DNA from: Fragilariopsis cylindrus CCMP1102
Taxonomy: Eukaryota > Bacillariophyta > Bacillariophyceae > Bacillariales > Bacillariaceae
Assembly (NCBI GenBank): GCA_900095095.1
Contig: FMBT01000578.1
Coordinates: 1-42,588, forward strand
Length of the DNA stretch: 42,588 bases
Reading direction: 5' to 3'
How positions within the stretch are numbered: the first letter of the stretch is position 1; the number at the start of each line of letters is the position of its first letter. Positions 10,430 through 20,238 of this stretch are shown here, one piece after another. A program made the translations under genes and the position numbers. A model generated the notes under the pieces. The model was not told the origin of the DNA. It was given only the letters and a program-made list of their open reading frames with translations, and searched no databases.

Positions 10430-11730
10430 ACTGCAAGTCTTTCATCACGGACCATATCCACTGCCCCCCTTTCGACTGCTACTGCTACTGTTACGACGAC
10501 GACGAAGAGAGAAAACGACCACTCGAGGTCAGAACCACCATGAAGGCAAATACTAACGCGATGTCAATTTGGGCTATACTATAATATATAATTTGATACC
10601 AATAGAGATAGAAAATACACTAGAACCTATTTAAGAGCGTATGTAACTTTGAGTGCTGCAACATCAAGTGTCTCGACACTAGTTTCATCCCTGAGGTAAA
10701 ACAGCTGTGTTCCCGTTGAAGTTTTGGTCTTAAAAAATGATACCCCGAGCATTGTTAGTGGGTGAAAATGTGAATGCACTTGCACCGTAGGCATTGATTA
10801 ATAGAATGGCAATACTTGAGTATTATTCATGGATCCCCCTACCTCCTAATCTGCATTATCATCCACCAAAGAACAATACATTAATTGAATCATCATACTA
10901 GTAATATTCTATAAAACAACACTCAAATAAATAACTCATGAACATCAGTGATCCCCAGTGCAGCGTGGCCCAACCAATGATGACACATTTATCTGTCAGT
11001 CAGACTATTAAAACTTATATATAGAAGAATGAATGTGATATATACTTGGCAGCATGGTTCCTTCTTGCTTTTGCACGGGGGAGGCGGGATGGATGTAGAT
11101 AGAATAATGATAAGATTATCACTATTTGATAATGATGGGGGGGGTTCTTGTGAATTGGTTGGGGGGGGGGGGGCGGAAATATGCGTAAACGCAACAATCC
11201 TGACAAAAAATTATAGAGAAAGGTAAGTCTAATGACCTAACTAATTAAGGATCACGTACCCACTGTGTTACACCACAAGGATGAAACACGTGTACTGTGG
11301 AGCTCCACTTAATCGCCACATACCTTCATGATCATATGCGTGCGTCTCTAAGGTAAGTATGAGTAGCAAGCATTATTGTTGGTGCGGTGTACAAATGAAG
11401 AGGGTTGTTCAAAAATGAAGCAAGCAGTCCATAAACAAGTTAGATTTTTTGTCAAGTAGGTTTCGCGCAGTCCCCTAGCGACGTGAGGCTGCTACGTTCC
11501 TAATCTTGGCGCGAGCGAGGAGTGCATCGGAAATAGGATCTGACATTTGTTTTTTCCCGCGCCTGCAGATGCAAAAAATGTTCTTTCCGCAATTCTAAAA
11601 GGTCGAGGGTACACTTCAGATTATCAGACTCAAGAATCTTAATGCGTTTCTTGAGTAGCTCTACATTCATCACCACACAACAAAAGATAAAGGAGAAAGA
11701 AAGCAAACGAAGAGTTTTAAGGTGAACACC
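10430..11730. other. Intergenic, with a coding-like tail at 10430-10543 and G-tracts at 11075-11173
   Basis: Directly after the stop at 10427-10429 the same frame continues for 37 codons of the same Ser/Thr/Ala composition to a TGA at 10541-10543. The stop may be a sequence error or the frame's decayed end. Further right are G-tracts, including 13 G at 11161-11173. The last ~240 bases include a possible minus-strand mini-gene (11500-11670) and the promoter of the ankyrin-like gene. Confidence 0.5.
11500..11670 (-). CDS. Possible short coiled-coil peptide, divergent from the ankyrin-like gene
   Basis: An ATG at 11670-11668 opens a 56-residue peptide beginning MNVELLKKRIKILESDNLKC and continuing with LDLLELRKE. 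It has clear heptad spacing of Leu/Ile and charged flanks, unlike random translation. The start is 60 bases from the ATG of the plus-strand gene at 11731. It may be a small gene, a first exon whose continuation I could not find, or a fragment of a related gene. No domain name can be given. Confidence 0.25.
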   Translation of the reverse strand: MNVELLKKRIKILESDNLKCTLDLLELRKEHFLHLQAREKTNVRSYFRCTPRSRQD

Positions 11731-13053
11731 ATGGACGGTAATAATATGGAAAACAATGACGATGAGCAGCAGCAGGAGCAGCAGGAACAAGCTGAATATG
11801 AGCAAGAACAACAAGCCGCTGCTGATGAGGATGCACTAAGGAGGAAAGAAAGAGTGAAATTAATTTCGGTCCTTGGAAAAACTGAGAAATTTTCTTTCCG
11901 GCAAAGAAATAAAATTGCTGTATTGACCGAGAGGTACCTACAAGATCTAGAGAATGATATCTTTGCTATGCTTTGTGAATTGGATGATGATCCTGAATTT
12001 TATCGTGGTTTAGATAGCGATCGTGATACAGCACAGGAAGTTGAAACAGCTATTCGGTTCTTCCCAGACGTTTTGTCAAGACAAAAAACAATTGTATTTG
12101 GCGACTTCGACGAAGAATTTGACGACGAGGAGACTGAACGAAGTGTGCATGTTTTCTATCCAATTCAATTACTCTCGCATTCTCTTGCAGACGACTGCTG
12201 GCGATGCTACGTGAAGGATGTTTCTTTCATCCCTGTCTTAGCCAGACTAGCAATTGAGCTTGGCTTGTTTGAAAAAGAGAGAGGAGGATTGTTATGTCAA
12301 GATTCTGATGGTGGTAATGTTATACAAAATATATTGTATCATGACAGCTTCCACACTCATAATCAGGATCATCGCGAGGAATATCATTTACAAGTTTTGA
12401 TAGAATTAAGGAAAATGGGTCTTCTAAAGAAAAAAGACATTATAAGGTATGGCCTATTGGACTTGGTGTGTTGCCAATACTTTTACTTTGCAGAGAAGCA
12501 ATTTCAGTTCTTGGTCGAGTGGGATCCGAATTCATTATGGGAAAAGAATAGGCATGATGGCTGTCTACCACTTCACCATGCCGCTTTACATCGTACCATG
12601 CAAGGGTTCCAATACGTATTCGAATATGGAATTCGTTATTATCCAAATAAGAAAGGAATTAATCTTCTATTCCAGCAGAACATAATTGGCCAAACACCCT
12701 TTCAACTTGCCTGTGTAGATCACGGACGAGATGAAGTGATGAAGGTCATAGAAGACACTCTCACTCGTTATTCAGACACACCATTATATATTGTTGACGC
12801 ATTAATAACGGCAGCTATTGATGAAAACGTCCATTTAGATTGTGTGTACTTTCTATTACGGAGAGAACCACCAGATGTATTACAAGAGTTTCGATCATCG
12901 ACGCCGGCAGTGTTGGCTGTGGGATCGTACAATAACAGTAACAATGATGATGGCGGTGGTGGTGGTGATGATGAAGATGAAGGGAACGATGGAGACAGTA
13001 ACGTATTGGTGGCAGAATCAACGAATTCGTTCAAAAGAAGAAAAATTAAGTAA
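11731..13053 (+). CDS. Diatom ankyrin-like repeat protein
   Basis: Single-exon frame of 440 residues. I chose the ATG at 11731 in ACACCATGG, a good eukaryotic context. The N-terminus is a Gln/Glu-rich low-complexity stretch. The C-terminal half has degenerate ankyrin-like repeats. One unit is GCLPLHHAALHRTMQGFQYV with FEYGIRYYPNKKGINLLF (residues about 275-315). The next is GQTPFQLACVDHGRDEVMKV (about 318-340). This PLH.A / YP.KKG..LLF / G.TPFQ.AC pattern is, to my knowledge, that of a large diatom paralog family of unknown function, probably protein-binding. The C-terminus is Gly/Asp-rich, then basic (KRRKIK), which could act as a nuclear signal. Confidence 0.75.
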   Translation: MDGNNMENNDDEQQQEQQEQAEYEQEQQAAADEDALRRKERVKLISVLGKTEKFSFRQRNKIAVLTERYLQDLENDIFAMLCELDDDPEFYRGLDSDRDTAQEVETAIRFFPDVLSRQKTIVFGDFDEEFDDEETERSVHVFYPIQLLSHSLADDCWRCYVKDVSFIPVLARLAIELGLFEKERGGLLCQDSDGGNVIQNILYHDSFHTHNQDHREEYHLQVLIELRKMGLLKKKDIIRYGLLDLVCCQYFYFAEKQFQFLVEWDPNSLWEKNRHDGCLPLHHAALHRTMQGFQYVFEYGIRYYPNKKGINLLFQQNIIGQTPFQLACVDHGRDEVMKVIEDTLTRYSDTPLYIVDALITAAIDENVHLDCVYFLLRREPPDVLQEFRSSTPAVLAVGSYNNSNNDDGGGGGDDEDEGNDGDSNVLVAESTNSFKRRKIK

Positions 13054-13513
13054 AATAAAATTACGAATGGAATATGCTATCTTAAGTGTAGCTGGCTAGA
13101 ACTTGTAAACAGTGGTAGCAGCAGTAGCAGTAGTGATATTAAATGATGTACGTGTTTTCCTACAATTTTATCTTATTAAGATAATCAATTTTTACTTCAT
13201 GTTTTATATCTTATTGCTTATGAATACTATTATTGTAAATAGTTAGTTGTCTTTCTTTTCTACTTTCATACGTACACACACCTTTTTTTTATCTTTTTAC
13301 TATCACACCATGCATGAGGTAGACGACTGCCTACCGTATTTTTTACATATGTATGAACTACCATCAATTTTCCTTCACTTTTTACGTATACTTTTTATTC
13401 TTACTTTTCCAATCACAACATGCACACTGTGCCGTATTTTTTACATGTAGATATGAATACCATCGATATATAATGCTTTCTTTCTTCTTCTTCTTTCTTT
13501 CATTTCCTTCGAA
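13054..13513. other. Convergent 3' intergenic region with a ~98 bp-spaced direct repeat
   Basis: It lies between the stops of the ankyrin-like gene (+) and the desaturase (-). CCGTATTTTTTACAT followed by an ATGAAxTACCATC-type ending occurs at 13334-13366 and 13432-13465. The sequences before each copy (CACACCATGCA, CACAACATGCAC) also match, so this looks like an old tandem duplication of about 98 bp. No gene seen. Confidence 0.5.
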
Positions 13514-15507
13514 TTAATAACTCCATGTTGTACATTGTAATCGTTCTTTTAATAGATTTGATAATTCAGTTTTAGATAAATGTTTTGTTGTATCATCATC
13601 TAATTGTACAAAATGTTCCGTTAATCCATCATAATCTTTCGCAACAATCATACCCCAAATAACAAATAGATTACATTCTTTAAAAATTGTTGCGGTACAT
13701 TTTTTATAGTCCTCTATATGTTTGTAGAATAATGCTTTATTTTTAGACCAATGTACACCGGCGTACTGTTTATAAATTGTTTTGATTTTTTGTTTTGAGA
13801 GAGGATGAGAGGAGAAATCAAGATTATAATGTTAGATAAATAAGGACAAATCAATCAATACCCAGGAATGGACACACACGTCGACGTTTTCCTCCGGACG
13901 GATTGATTGCTGTTATGTATGGTTGGACCCGCTGTCCCGATCACGATATAAAGCGAAAATGTCATCATTCATACATTCGTCGTACTGTACATCCCATTTG
14001 TTATCCATGCCGTTAGCCATCCATCGAAAACCCAAACCATACCATACCATATCATCCGTCCGACAATACCATCCGACTAACCGAATCACATCCGAGACGA
14101 GGCGAAACAACCAAAAACGCATACTGCCCACAACAACAACACCAGCAACAATACAAATGTGATCAAAAACTTGTGTCCTTGTCTTTCTTTTGTTTACATA
14201 CGTACCTGATGATGTACCACATGATATTCTTCATCTAATGTAAAATTTAAACCATCTAATATTGTCACACTATTGACATAATCATTATCATGATTGGTAG
14301 GATCAATAAAGGCATGCCAGGTATAATTGACGGCACTTAATAAGATATTCCCTTCGATTAATGGATACAGTATATAAAATAATGCAAATTGATTCCCCAC
14401 TATCTTCCAGGCTACCGCGACACCTGCGACATAATAGAGTGTACCACCCATGGATCGATAGACACGTTTCATTTTCGATTCTGCATAAAATTTCTTGATC
14501 GAGGATATATTTAAAGCATATAAAAACCAGACATAAACATATCGTAAAAATTCTATAAATGAATCCCTTGGATACGCACCAGTGGAATAAACATCATCAC
14601 TAGAATTATCATATTTATGATGATTATAAATATGACTTTCGGTGAATGGACCGGGCAATACACCATGAAAAAAACCAATATAATAATTATAAATATATCG
14701 TAAACCGAACATGGTATTATGTGGTTCACTAAATAAATTTCCATACGAATGTGCTTCCTTATGACATAAGACATAGACGTACATAAAATGACGATACATA
14801 GGACCGATACGTATAATATTATAGATAGCCGCCCGCCACCAAATAAAACCATTCCCATTTCGAATAGAGGTATATTGAGAATAGGCCTCATAAAAGAAAT
14901 ACAATGGTAAAGCCACCCCTAACCATAGTGTGGTATTAATAATAAAGGTATCTTTGGGATGTTTCACTAGACGTTGTAAAATCGTCCAATCCGCAATCCT
15001 TTCATTCAATTTAGTAGCTAATGTTGTGATTTGGAAAGTTTTTTGATCCACAAATTCCCAAAGAGAACACGAGATAATTTGAATCACCACTAACGGTAAT
15101 GCTGTAAAAAATATAAAGGAACCAATCATAAATTCAATCCAACGACTTGTGGTATAAGCAGGAGGTGACGGTGAATCGTTGATGTTGGTGACGACGACAG
15201 CTTTGTTGTCGGTGTTGATGCGGCCAGCAGTGTTACTTGTTGTAGAACCACCGCTGGTAGCTGAACATCCTCTTCTTCTTCTAACACCAGTGCCACTAGT
15301 CATTGCGTCGTTGTCGCCGTTACTATTCGATGAAGATGATGAAGAACCATCGTCTTCTTGTTCTGAATCACTTCCACTACTACTGTCTGTTGCAGAAACA
15401 CTAACATCCATACTAGCTTCCTTTGAGTTGACATCACCATATATGTCAGTTTCAGTGTCGTTGTTGTCGGTATTGGCACGAGTAGCCACCATTGAACGTG
15501 TGTTCAT
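13514..15507 (-). CDS. Membrane fatty-acid desaturase/hydroxylase-like protein (two exons)
   Basis: Exon 1 is 15507-14206 and exon 2 is 13765-13514, joined across a 440-nt intron (14205-13766) with donor GTACGT and acceptor ACAG, phase 0. The spliced protein has 517 residues. All three di-iron His boxes are present: H249-KEA-H253 (HxxxH), H292-IYN-HH297 (HxxxHH) and H429-VV-HH433 (HxxHH). The junction gives EYHVVHHQ|YAGVHW, the expected continuation of the third box. Hydrophobic segments lie at about 124-148, 189-206, 240-248, 273-287, 325-333, 355-369 and 372-394. The first ~115 residues are an acidic Ser/Asn/Gly low-complexity extension. The C-terminal exon carries soluble sequence ending TTWSY. 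Substrate is unknown. I found no cytochrome b5 motif. Confidence 0.88.
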
Positions 15508-16628
15508 TTTATTTTATTCTGGTCGAGTAAAGTGAGTGAAATCCAATCCAATCCAATCCTGATTTTCAAGATTTGATTAAGTAGCTGCTTTTTTGCTGTT
15601 GCTTATCTACTTAATATGTCCTTCTGCAACGGGGTGCCTCTACTGCTAATACTAGTCGTTGTTATTCTTTACTACTAGAATAGACCTGTTGCTTTTCAGG
15701 TTGTTTGTTTAAAGTGCGTTTGAATGTAATACGCTATTTAGTGCTGCTTCACTTTTGAGAATCGAAATGGATTTGTTTTGTTTTGTTTTGCTTTGCTTTG
15801 CTTGGTGGCTTATCTTCGTTCGTGGCTGCGCAAAAAAAGATCGAATCGAATCTCCTTATTTACTGTTTTGAAGAACTGTAAGTCCCACCAGTTCGCAATC
15901 GCCTGCTGGTCTTCTTTTCTTTTTTTGGATTGAACAGAGTCAGAAAAAGAGACATTCGACGGCCAATGGGGCTTATTTGATGACATACTTACTCGAAAAA
16001 CTTCCTCAATTCGCCGAAAAGATGTATGTGACAAAAAATGAACGGTTAGAGTTACAATAGGCTATTCAACAAATCTGTGTATTGTTTAGCTTCTACCGTA
16101 ATGTAGGGCCTTCTGTTTGTGGTCAGTCGTCGTGCACAATCTTAATCAAATAATAATTATAAAGGGGGAATAAAAATCGTTAAATTGATTTTAGGGAAAT
16201 TATATTATTTTAAATAAATGCCCCCTTTTGGTCGCACAGTTTTGTGCATGCATGCACGTCTGAACTACAACGGAAGGCCTCCTTCAAGTCAAGGGAAGCA
16301 GAGGAAAAGGTGCGCCACAAATACATGATACAGTACTGTACCGATGCATGCATTGGCTGAAATAATATTATGCGTGGACGACGAGCAAAAAATGAACCTT
16401 TGTTGGCAGGACTCTGTACGCCTATTTACTTTTTCTTGGCCTTAGATTAGATAAACAGCAATTCGAGAAAGGAGTCCGAGGTCGTCTGATTGTTTTCCGA
16501 AGAAAGACTGTTTATTTTCTTCTTCTTTGTCACTTTTCCTTCTACAGTACTTCCAATGAGAGCTCATTCATTCATATCATTTGGGCACGAAGAAGTTGGA
16601 AAAGCGTCACGCAATAGATTTAAAAAAA
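15508..16628. promoter_or_regulatory. Divergent intergenic region between the desaturase and JmjC genes
   Basis: About 1.1 kb separates the two start codons and should contain both promoters. Simple repeats are present: AATCC repeats at 15541-15560 just upstream of the desaturase, and TTTTG/TTTGC pentamer repeats at about 15772-15802. No supported gene. A short minus-strand frame at 15810-16034 has no recognisable features. Confidence 0.5.
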
Positions 16629-18929
16629 ATGGTGAAATCCAAATCAAATAATAGATCAAAGTCTGGTGGTAGTAGTAATATAAGCAGTAGCAGTAGTTGT
16701 AGCTTCGGCAATAGCAATAGGAATGGCGGCGGTGGAATCAGTAGGACTTCAAGCAGAAGAAGTAGTAATAGTAGTACTTCAAGAAGTAGTAGTACTATTA
16801 GAAGAGGCAGTAGTAGTAGCGGTAGCGGTAGTAAACGACGACGACCACGTCGAATCAATACAAATAATTGGAATGGTTGGAAACCAATTATACAAAGCAG
16901 TAGTAGTGCTTCATTAATTGGTTGTGCTGCTGGACCACCAATTAGAATTATTTCTAATTTATTTCCTGATACTGCTATTGCTACTGCCTCTGCCTCTAAT
17001 ATGAAGGCTGCTGCCTCTAATATGAAGGATCCTGCTTCATCGTCGTCGTCATCATTCCAAGCTGCTGCTACTGCTGCTGATCCATCTCCTTCCACTGTGG
17101 CTACCATTTCTACCAACGGTGATAGTATTGTCTCGTCATCATCGTCATCTGTCAGTAGTAGTAGTAGTAATAATAAAAGACAATGGATTTCTGGTGTAAA
17201 AAGTGTTATACAACATATTAAAAATAACAGCGACCAATGGGAATGTAAATTAGCCATGAAAGATGGGAATGTGAATTTTAATAGTTTTGAATCATTTCAT
17301 TATGAATATTTACAAAATAATGTCACATATGGACAATTATATTATGGCAAACAAACAACAGAAAATATATTAATTGATGCTGGATTAATGAATATGAACA
17401 TAAATAACAACAACAACAACAATAATCCTACTAGTACTGCTAGTACTAGTACTAGTTCAACAAAATCAGCTGTAGTACCAAAAGGTGCAATAATCTCTTC
17501 AATTGATCGTAATTTGATTATTTTTTTAAGTAATGATATAACATTCTCTGGTACACATCGTGATGGTACACATTCTATATTATATGTATTAAGTGGTACC
17601 AAATCTATTTACTTAGCACCACCTGATACAGATGAAAGAATGAATTTACTAGAATATGAAAATAATGATAATATAGCAACAAATTCATTAAAATATGATC
17701 CATTTCAGCATCAAGAAGAATATGTTGGTATGGGAGAAGACAAGTCTGTTTGGAAACGTGTTGATTTAATTCCTGGTGAATCATTATATATACCAAAGGG
17801 TTGGTGGCATAATGTATATAGTACATCCAATACTGTTGCATTTTCAATTGATATTAGTATTGATACATTACCAAAACATAGAAATGCTGCATCTGAAATT
17901 AATGCATGTAATACTATTATTACTACTGCAGAAGAAGAAGAAGATGATGATGACGACGAAGATTATTATAATAATGAAGGAAAGAAGAGGAAGGCATCAT
18001 CATCATCATCATCATCATCATCGAAGGTTGGCGATGATGATGTAACACGACCTTCCTCCTCACCATCACTACTACTAAAGAAGAAGAAGAAGAAGATAAA
18101 ACGACAAGGAAAACCTCTTATAAGTAAAGTAGAAGGATTGGAATATGAAACATCATTATATGGCATATGTCCTGGTATTTTCTCTATCATTGATAATACT
18201 ACAACAATAACAACAGCACCACCGTTAAGGACAGCAACAGCAACTGCAGACGATTCGAATAGCGTAGGACCAACAACAACGGAACAGCAACTGCAACATC
18301 AACAACAACATCAACATCCAGTAGTAGAACAACAACAACAACAACAAGAACCACCATTGTCACCAACTCCACCTCCTGGTGCGTTGGGAGGGGAAGAATA
18401 TGATGAAGAAGAAGAAAAAGAATTACAATCATCATTATCATCATCGTCGTCGTCGACGTTGCCAAAATATCCACCTCAAGCAGATCAAGAAAATTCAGTT
18501 TCACTAATAGCAACAGCAAATACAGATAATTCGAATGATACTGGAGGACTAACAACAACTACTGAACGGCAACAGCAACAGCAACAGCAATATCCAGCAG
18601 AAGAAGAAAAACAACAAGAACCACCATTATCACCAACTCCTTCTTTTGGTGCGTTGGGAGGAGAAGAATATGACGAAGAAGAAGAAGAATTACAATTATC
18701 ATCATCATCATCACTGTTGTCGTCGACGTTACCAAAATATCCACCACAAGTAGTGACGGCAGCTGCAATAACTCCTCCCCCAGAAGAATCTCAGTCACCA
18801 AATGCAAAAATAGTGGCAGCGGGAGAAGAAGAAGAAGAAGAAGAAGAAAATTTCTCCTTTAACATCACCAAAACCATTATCGCCTTTGACAACAGCAACA
18901 GCAAAAGTAATCGAGGAGGCAGAAGATGA
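16629..18929 (+). CDS. JmjC (cupin-8) domain protein, putative Fe(II)/2-oxoglutarate oxygenase
   Basis: The first in-frame ATG is 16629; an in-frame stop lies upstream at 16557. The frame gives 766 residues. Residues 1-190 are Ser/Arg/Asn low complexity. The catalytic fold lies at about 190-430. SGTHRDGTHSILYVLSGTKS carries the HxD metal ligands (H310, D312). IPGESLYIPKGWWHNVYST carries the third ligand, H394. This matches the cupin-8 pattern HxD...G.K...P...W.H. The substrate (protein, RNA or other) cannot be told. An Asn-rich insert sits just before the HxD motif. The tail (about 520-710) contains two copies of a ~265 bp duplicated segment sharing ALGGEEYDEEEE and TLPKYPPQ. A frame change in the GAA tract near 18824-18850 probably hides the true end at 18996. 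Confidence 0.82.
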   Translation: MVKSKSNNRSKSGGSSNISSSSSCSFGNSNRNGGGGISRTSSRRSSNSSTSRSSSTIRRGSSSSGSGSKRRRPRRINTNNWNGWKPIIQSSSSASLIGCAAGPPIRIISNLFPDTAIATASASNMKAAASNMKDPASSSSSSFQAAATAADPSPSTVATISTNGDSIVSSSSSSVSSSSSNNKRQWISGVKSVIQHIKNNSDQWECKLAMKDGNVNFNSFESFHYEYLQNNVTYGQLYYGKQTTENILIDAGLMNMNINNNNNNNNPTSTASTSTSSTKSAVVPKGAIISSIDRNLIIFLSNDITFSGTHRDGTHSILYVLSGTKSIYLAPPDTDERMNLLEYENNDNIATNSLKYDPFQHQEEYVGMGEDKSVWKRVDLIPGESLYIPKGWWHNVYSTSNTVAFSIDISIDTLPKHRNAASEINACNTIITTAEEEEDDDDDEDYYNNEGKKRKASSSSSSSSSKVGDDDVTRPSSSPSLLLKKKKKKIKRQGKPLISKVEGLEYETSLYGICPGIFSIIDNTTTITTAPPLRTATATADDSNSVGPTTTEQQLQHQQQHQHPVVEQQQQQQEPPLSPTPPPGALGGEEYDEEEEKELQSSLSSSSSSTLPKYPPQADQENSVSLIATANTDNSNDTGGLTTTTERQQQQQQQYPAEEEKQQEPPLSPTPSFGALGGEEYDEEEEELQLSSSSSLLSSTLPKYPPQVVTAAAITPPPEESQSPNAKIVAAGEEEEEEEENFSFNITKTIIAFDNSNSKSNRGGRR
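18233..18750 (+). repeat. Intragenic tandem duplication (~265 bp, two copies)
   Basis: Copy 1 spans about 18233-18482 and copy 2 about 18508-18750. They share CCACCATTxTCACCAACTCC, GGTGCGTTGGGAGG, GAAGAATATGAxGAAGAAG and CCAAAATATCCACC. Both copies keep the reading frame of the JmjC protein, but their Gln and Ser tracts differ in length. Confidence 0.75.
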
Positions 18930-18996
18930 TGCAACAAAAACGAATACAACTGGAAAAAATGATGATAGCAGCAGGGGCGGCAACAACAGTACATAA

Positions 18997-20238
18997 AAAG
19001 TTGATAATTCTAGATATACCTACAGGATTTTTTTTAAAAAGGTCTATGATATGAAATTCTATGATTAGAGTAGTTTTGCGTAGATTCCGTTACAAATTAC
19101 GATTCGTCCTAGCTTGTTTACTTGATAGGAATTTGCATATTTAGCTGCTACAAGATCAATATGCATTTACGTTCACAATGCATTGATAAAAGTAAAAAGT
19201 TGAGAAAAGCAATTATTGCATTTCCCAGAGATAAAACCTCATCGTACAAATACAAATACAAAAATGAATAATAGCAACGAAAGGAATGAATACAAACACA
19301 CAACGAGTGTAAATCACCTACCACAACATTCAAAAAAAAAAGTTAAATTGGAGTTAGAGTAGAGAAAACGCTGGCATGACGGATGAATCATTCATTACTT
19401 TCACCAAACGGTATAATATTATTCATGGCTATGGTTAGAGCTTGGGAGAAATTAGCGTTGCGTCCAACCAAAATCAAAATATGAAGACAGTCGCACAAAA
19501 CAAAACAGTTACGCTGCTGTACAGTCGTATAATATAGAGTATAGGAACACCAGTATGGAGCACAAGTCGAAGTTAGTTAACAAAAAAGAGACGATCTTTT
19601 GTCCGATCGGCGCCTTCGAAATTCTTCTTCTGCTGTTGTGTGTGAGGAACATATCACCTTCTAGTTGTAGTACAGTAGTCCAATTATTTATTCGGTCTTA
19701 CTATCCATCTGAAGCCTTTTTTTTGTCGCATGCTCACTCCCCCTGTGATACAGTATGTCGTTGTCGCCTCCTGACTTGATTAATTCTCTTCCTCCCCCCT
19801 TCTCTTCACCACTGGGCTATAATATCTTCTTGAAGAAAGTCCTGATGCACAATTAATCAAGAATGAATCAAGATACGGCAGTTCTCGATTTAGAACGAAG
19901 TTTCGAAAACTAAAAGAACAGTTAGTTACAATTAATTCGAATATTTATTTTTTAGATGCATGACGCACACACTTTGACAAGTACTGGTAAGATTCCGATT
20001 ACCGAAATTTCACTCGTACTAAAGTACGTACGAATCTTCGTCTGTAGGAATCCTACCAGCTGCTTTTTACACGCACGACGCGTGTTTTTGATTTTCCCGA
20101 ACACATCATGCAAAAGTCTAAGCAAAAGGACGGGCAAAAAAAAATTTAGTAGCTTCACGATCGAAACTTCTAATCAACGATGTATGTTCGGCATGCATAT
20201 CTCAACAATAATTAAAACACTTGTAAAGTATTACCATC
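18997..20238. other. Intergenic, about 1.2 kb, no supported gene
   Basis: AT-rich sequence between two plus-strand genes. It has several short open frames on both strands with no motif or biased composition. The last few hundred bases are the likely promoter and 5' UTR of the gene at 20239. Confidence 0.5.

Noticed and set aside
13913..14162. Overlapping short open frames between the two desaturase exons
   Set aside because: They lie wholly inside the 440-nt intron, on both strands, with no motif. The splice HHQ|YAGVHW explains the region.
15810..16034. Minus-strand open frame of 74 codons in the divergent promoter
   Set aside because: No motif and no neighbour support. Composition is mixed but not clearly coding, and it lies in a region with simple repeats.
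16607..17257. Minus-strand Leu-rich open frame that looks like a membrane protein
   Set aside because: It is the complement of the Ser/Arg tract of the JmjC protein. Poly-Leu is what AGT/AGC repeats give on the other strand.
19555..19779. Open frame with a Leu-rich stretch upstream of the HTH gene
   Set aside because: Isolated, with no recognisable domain and an ordinary intergenic base pattern.
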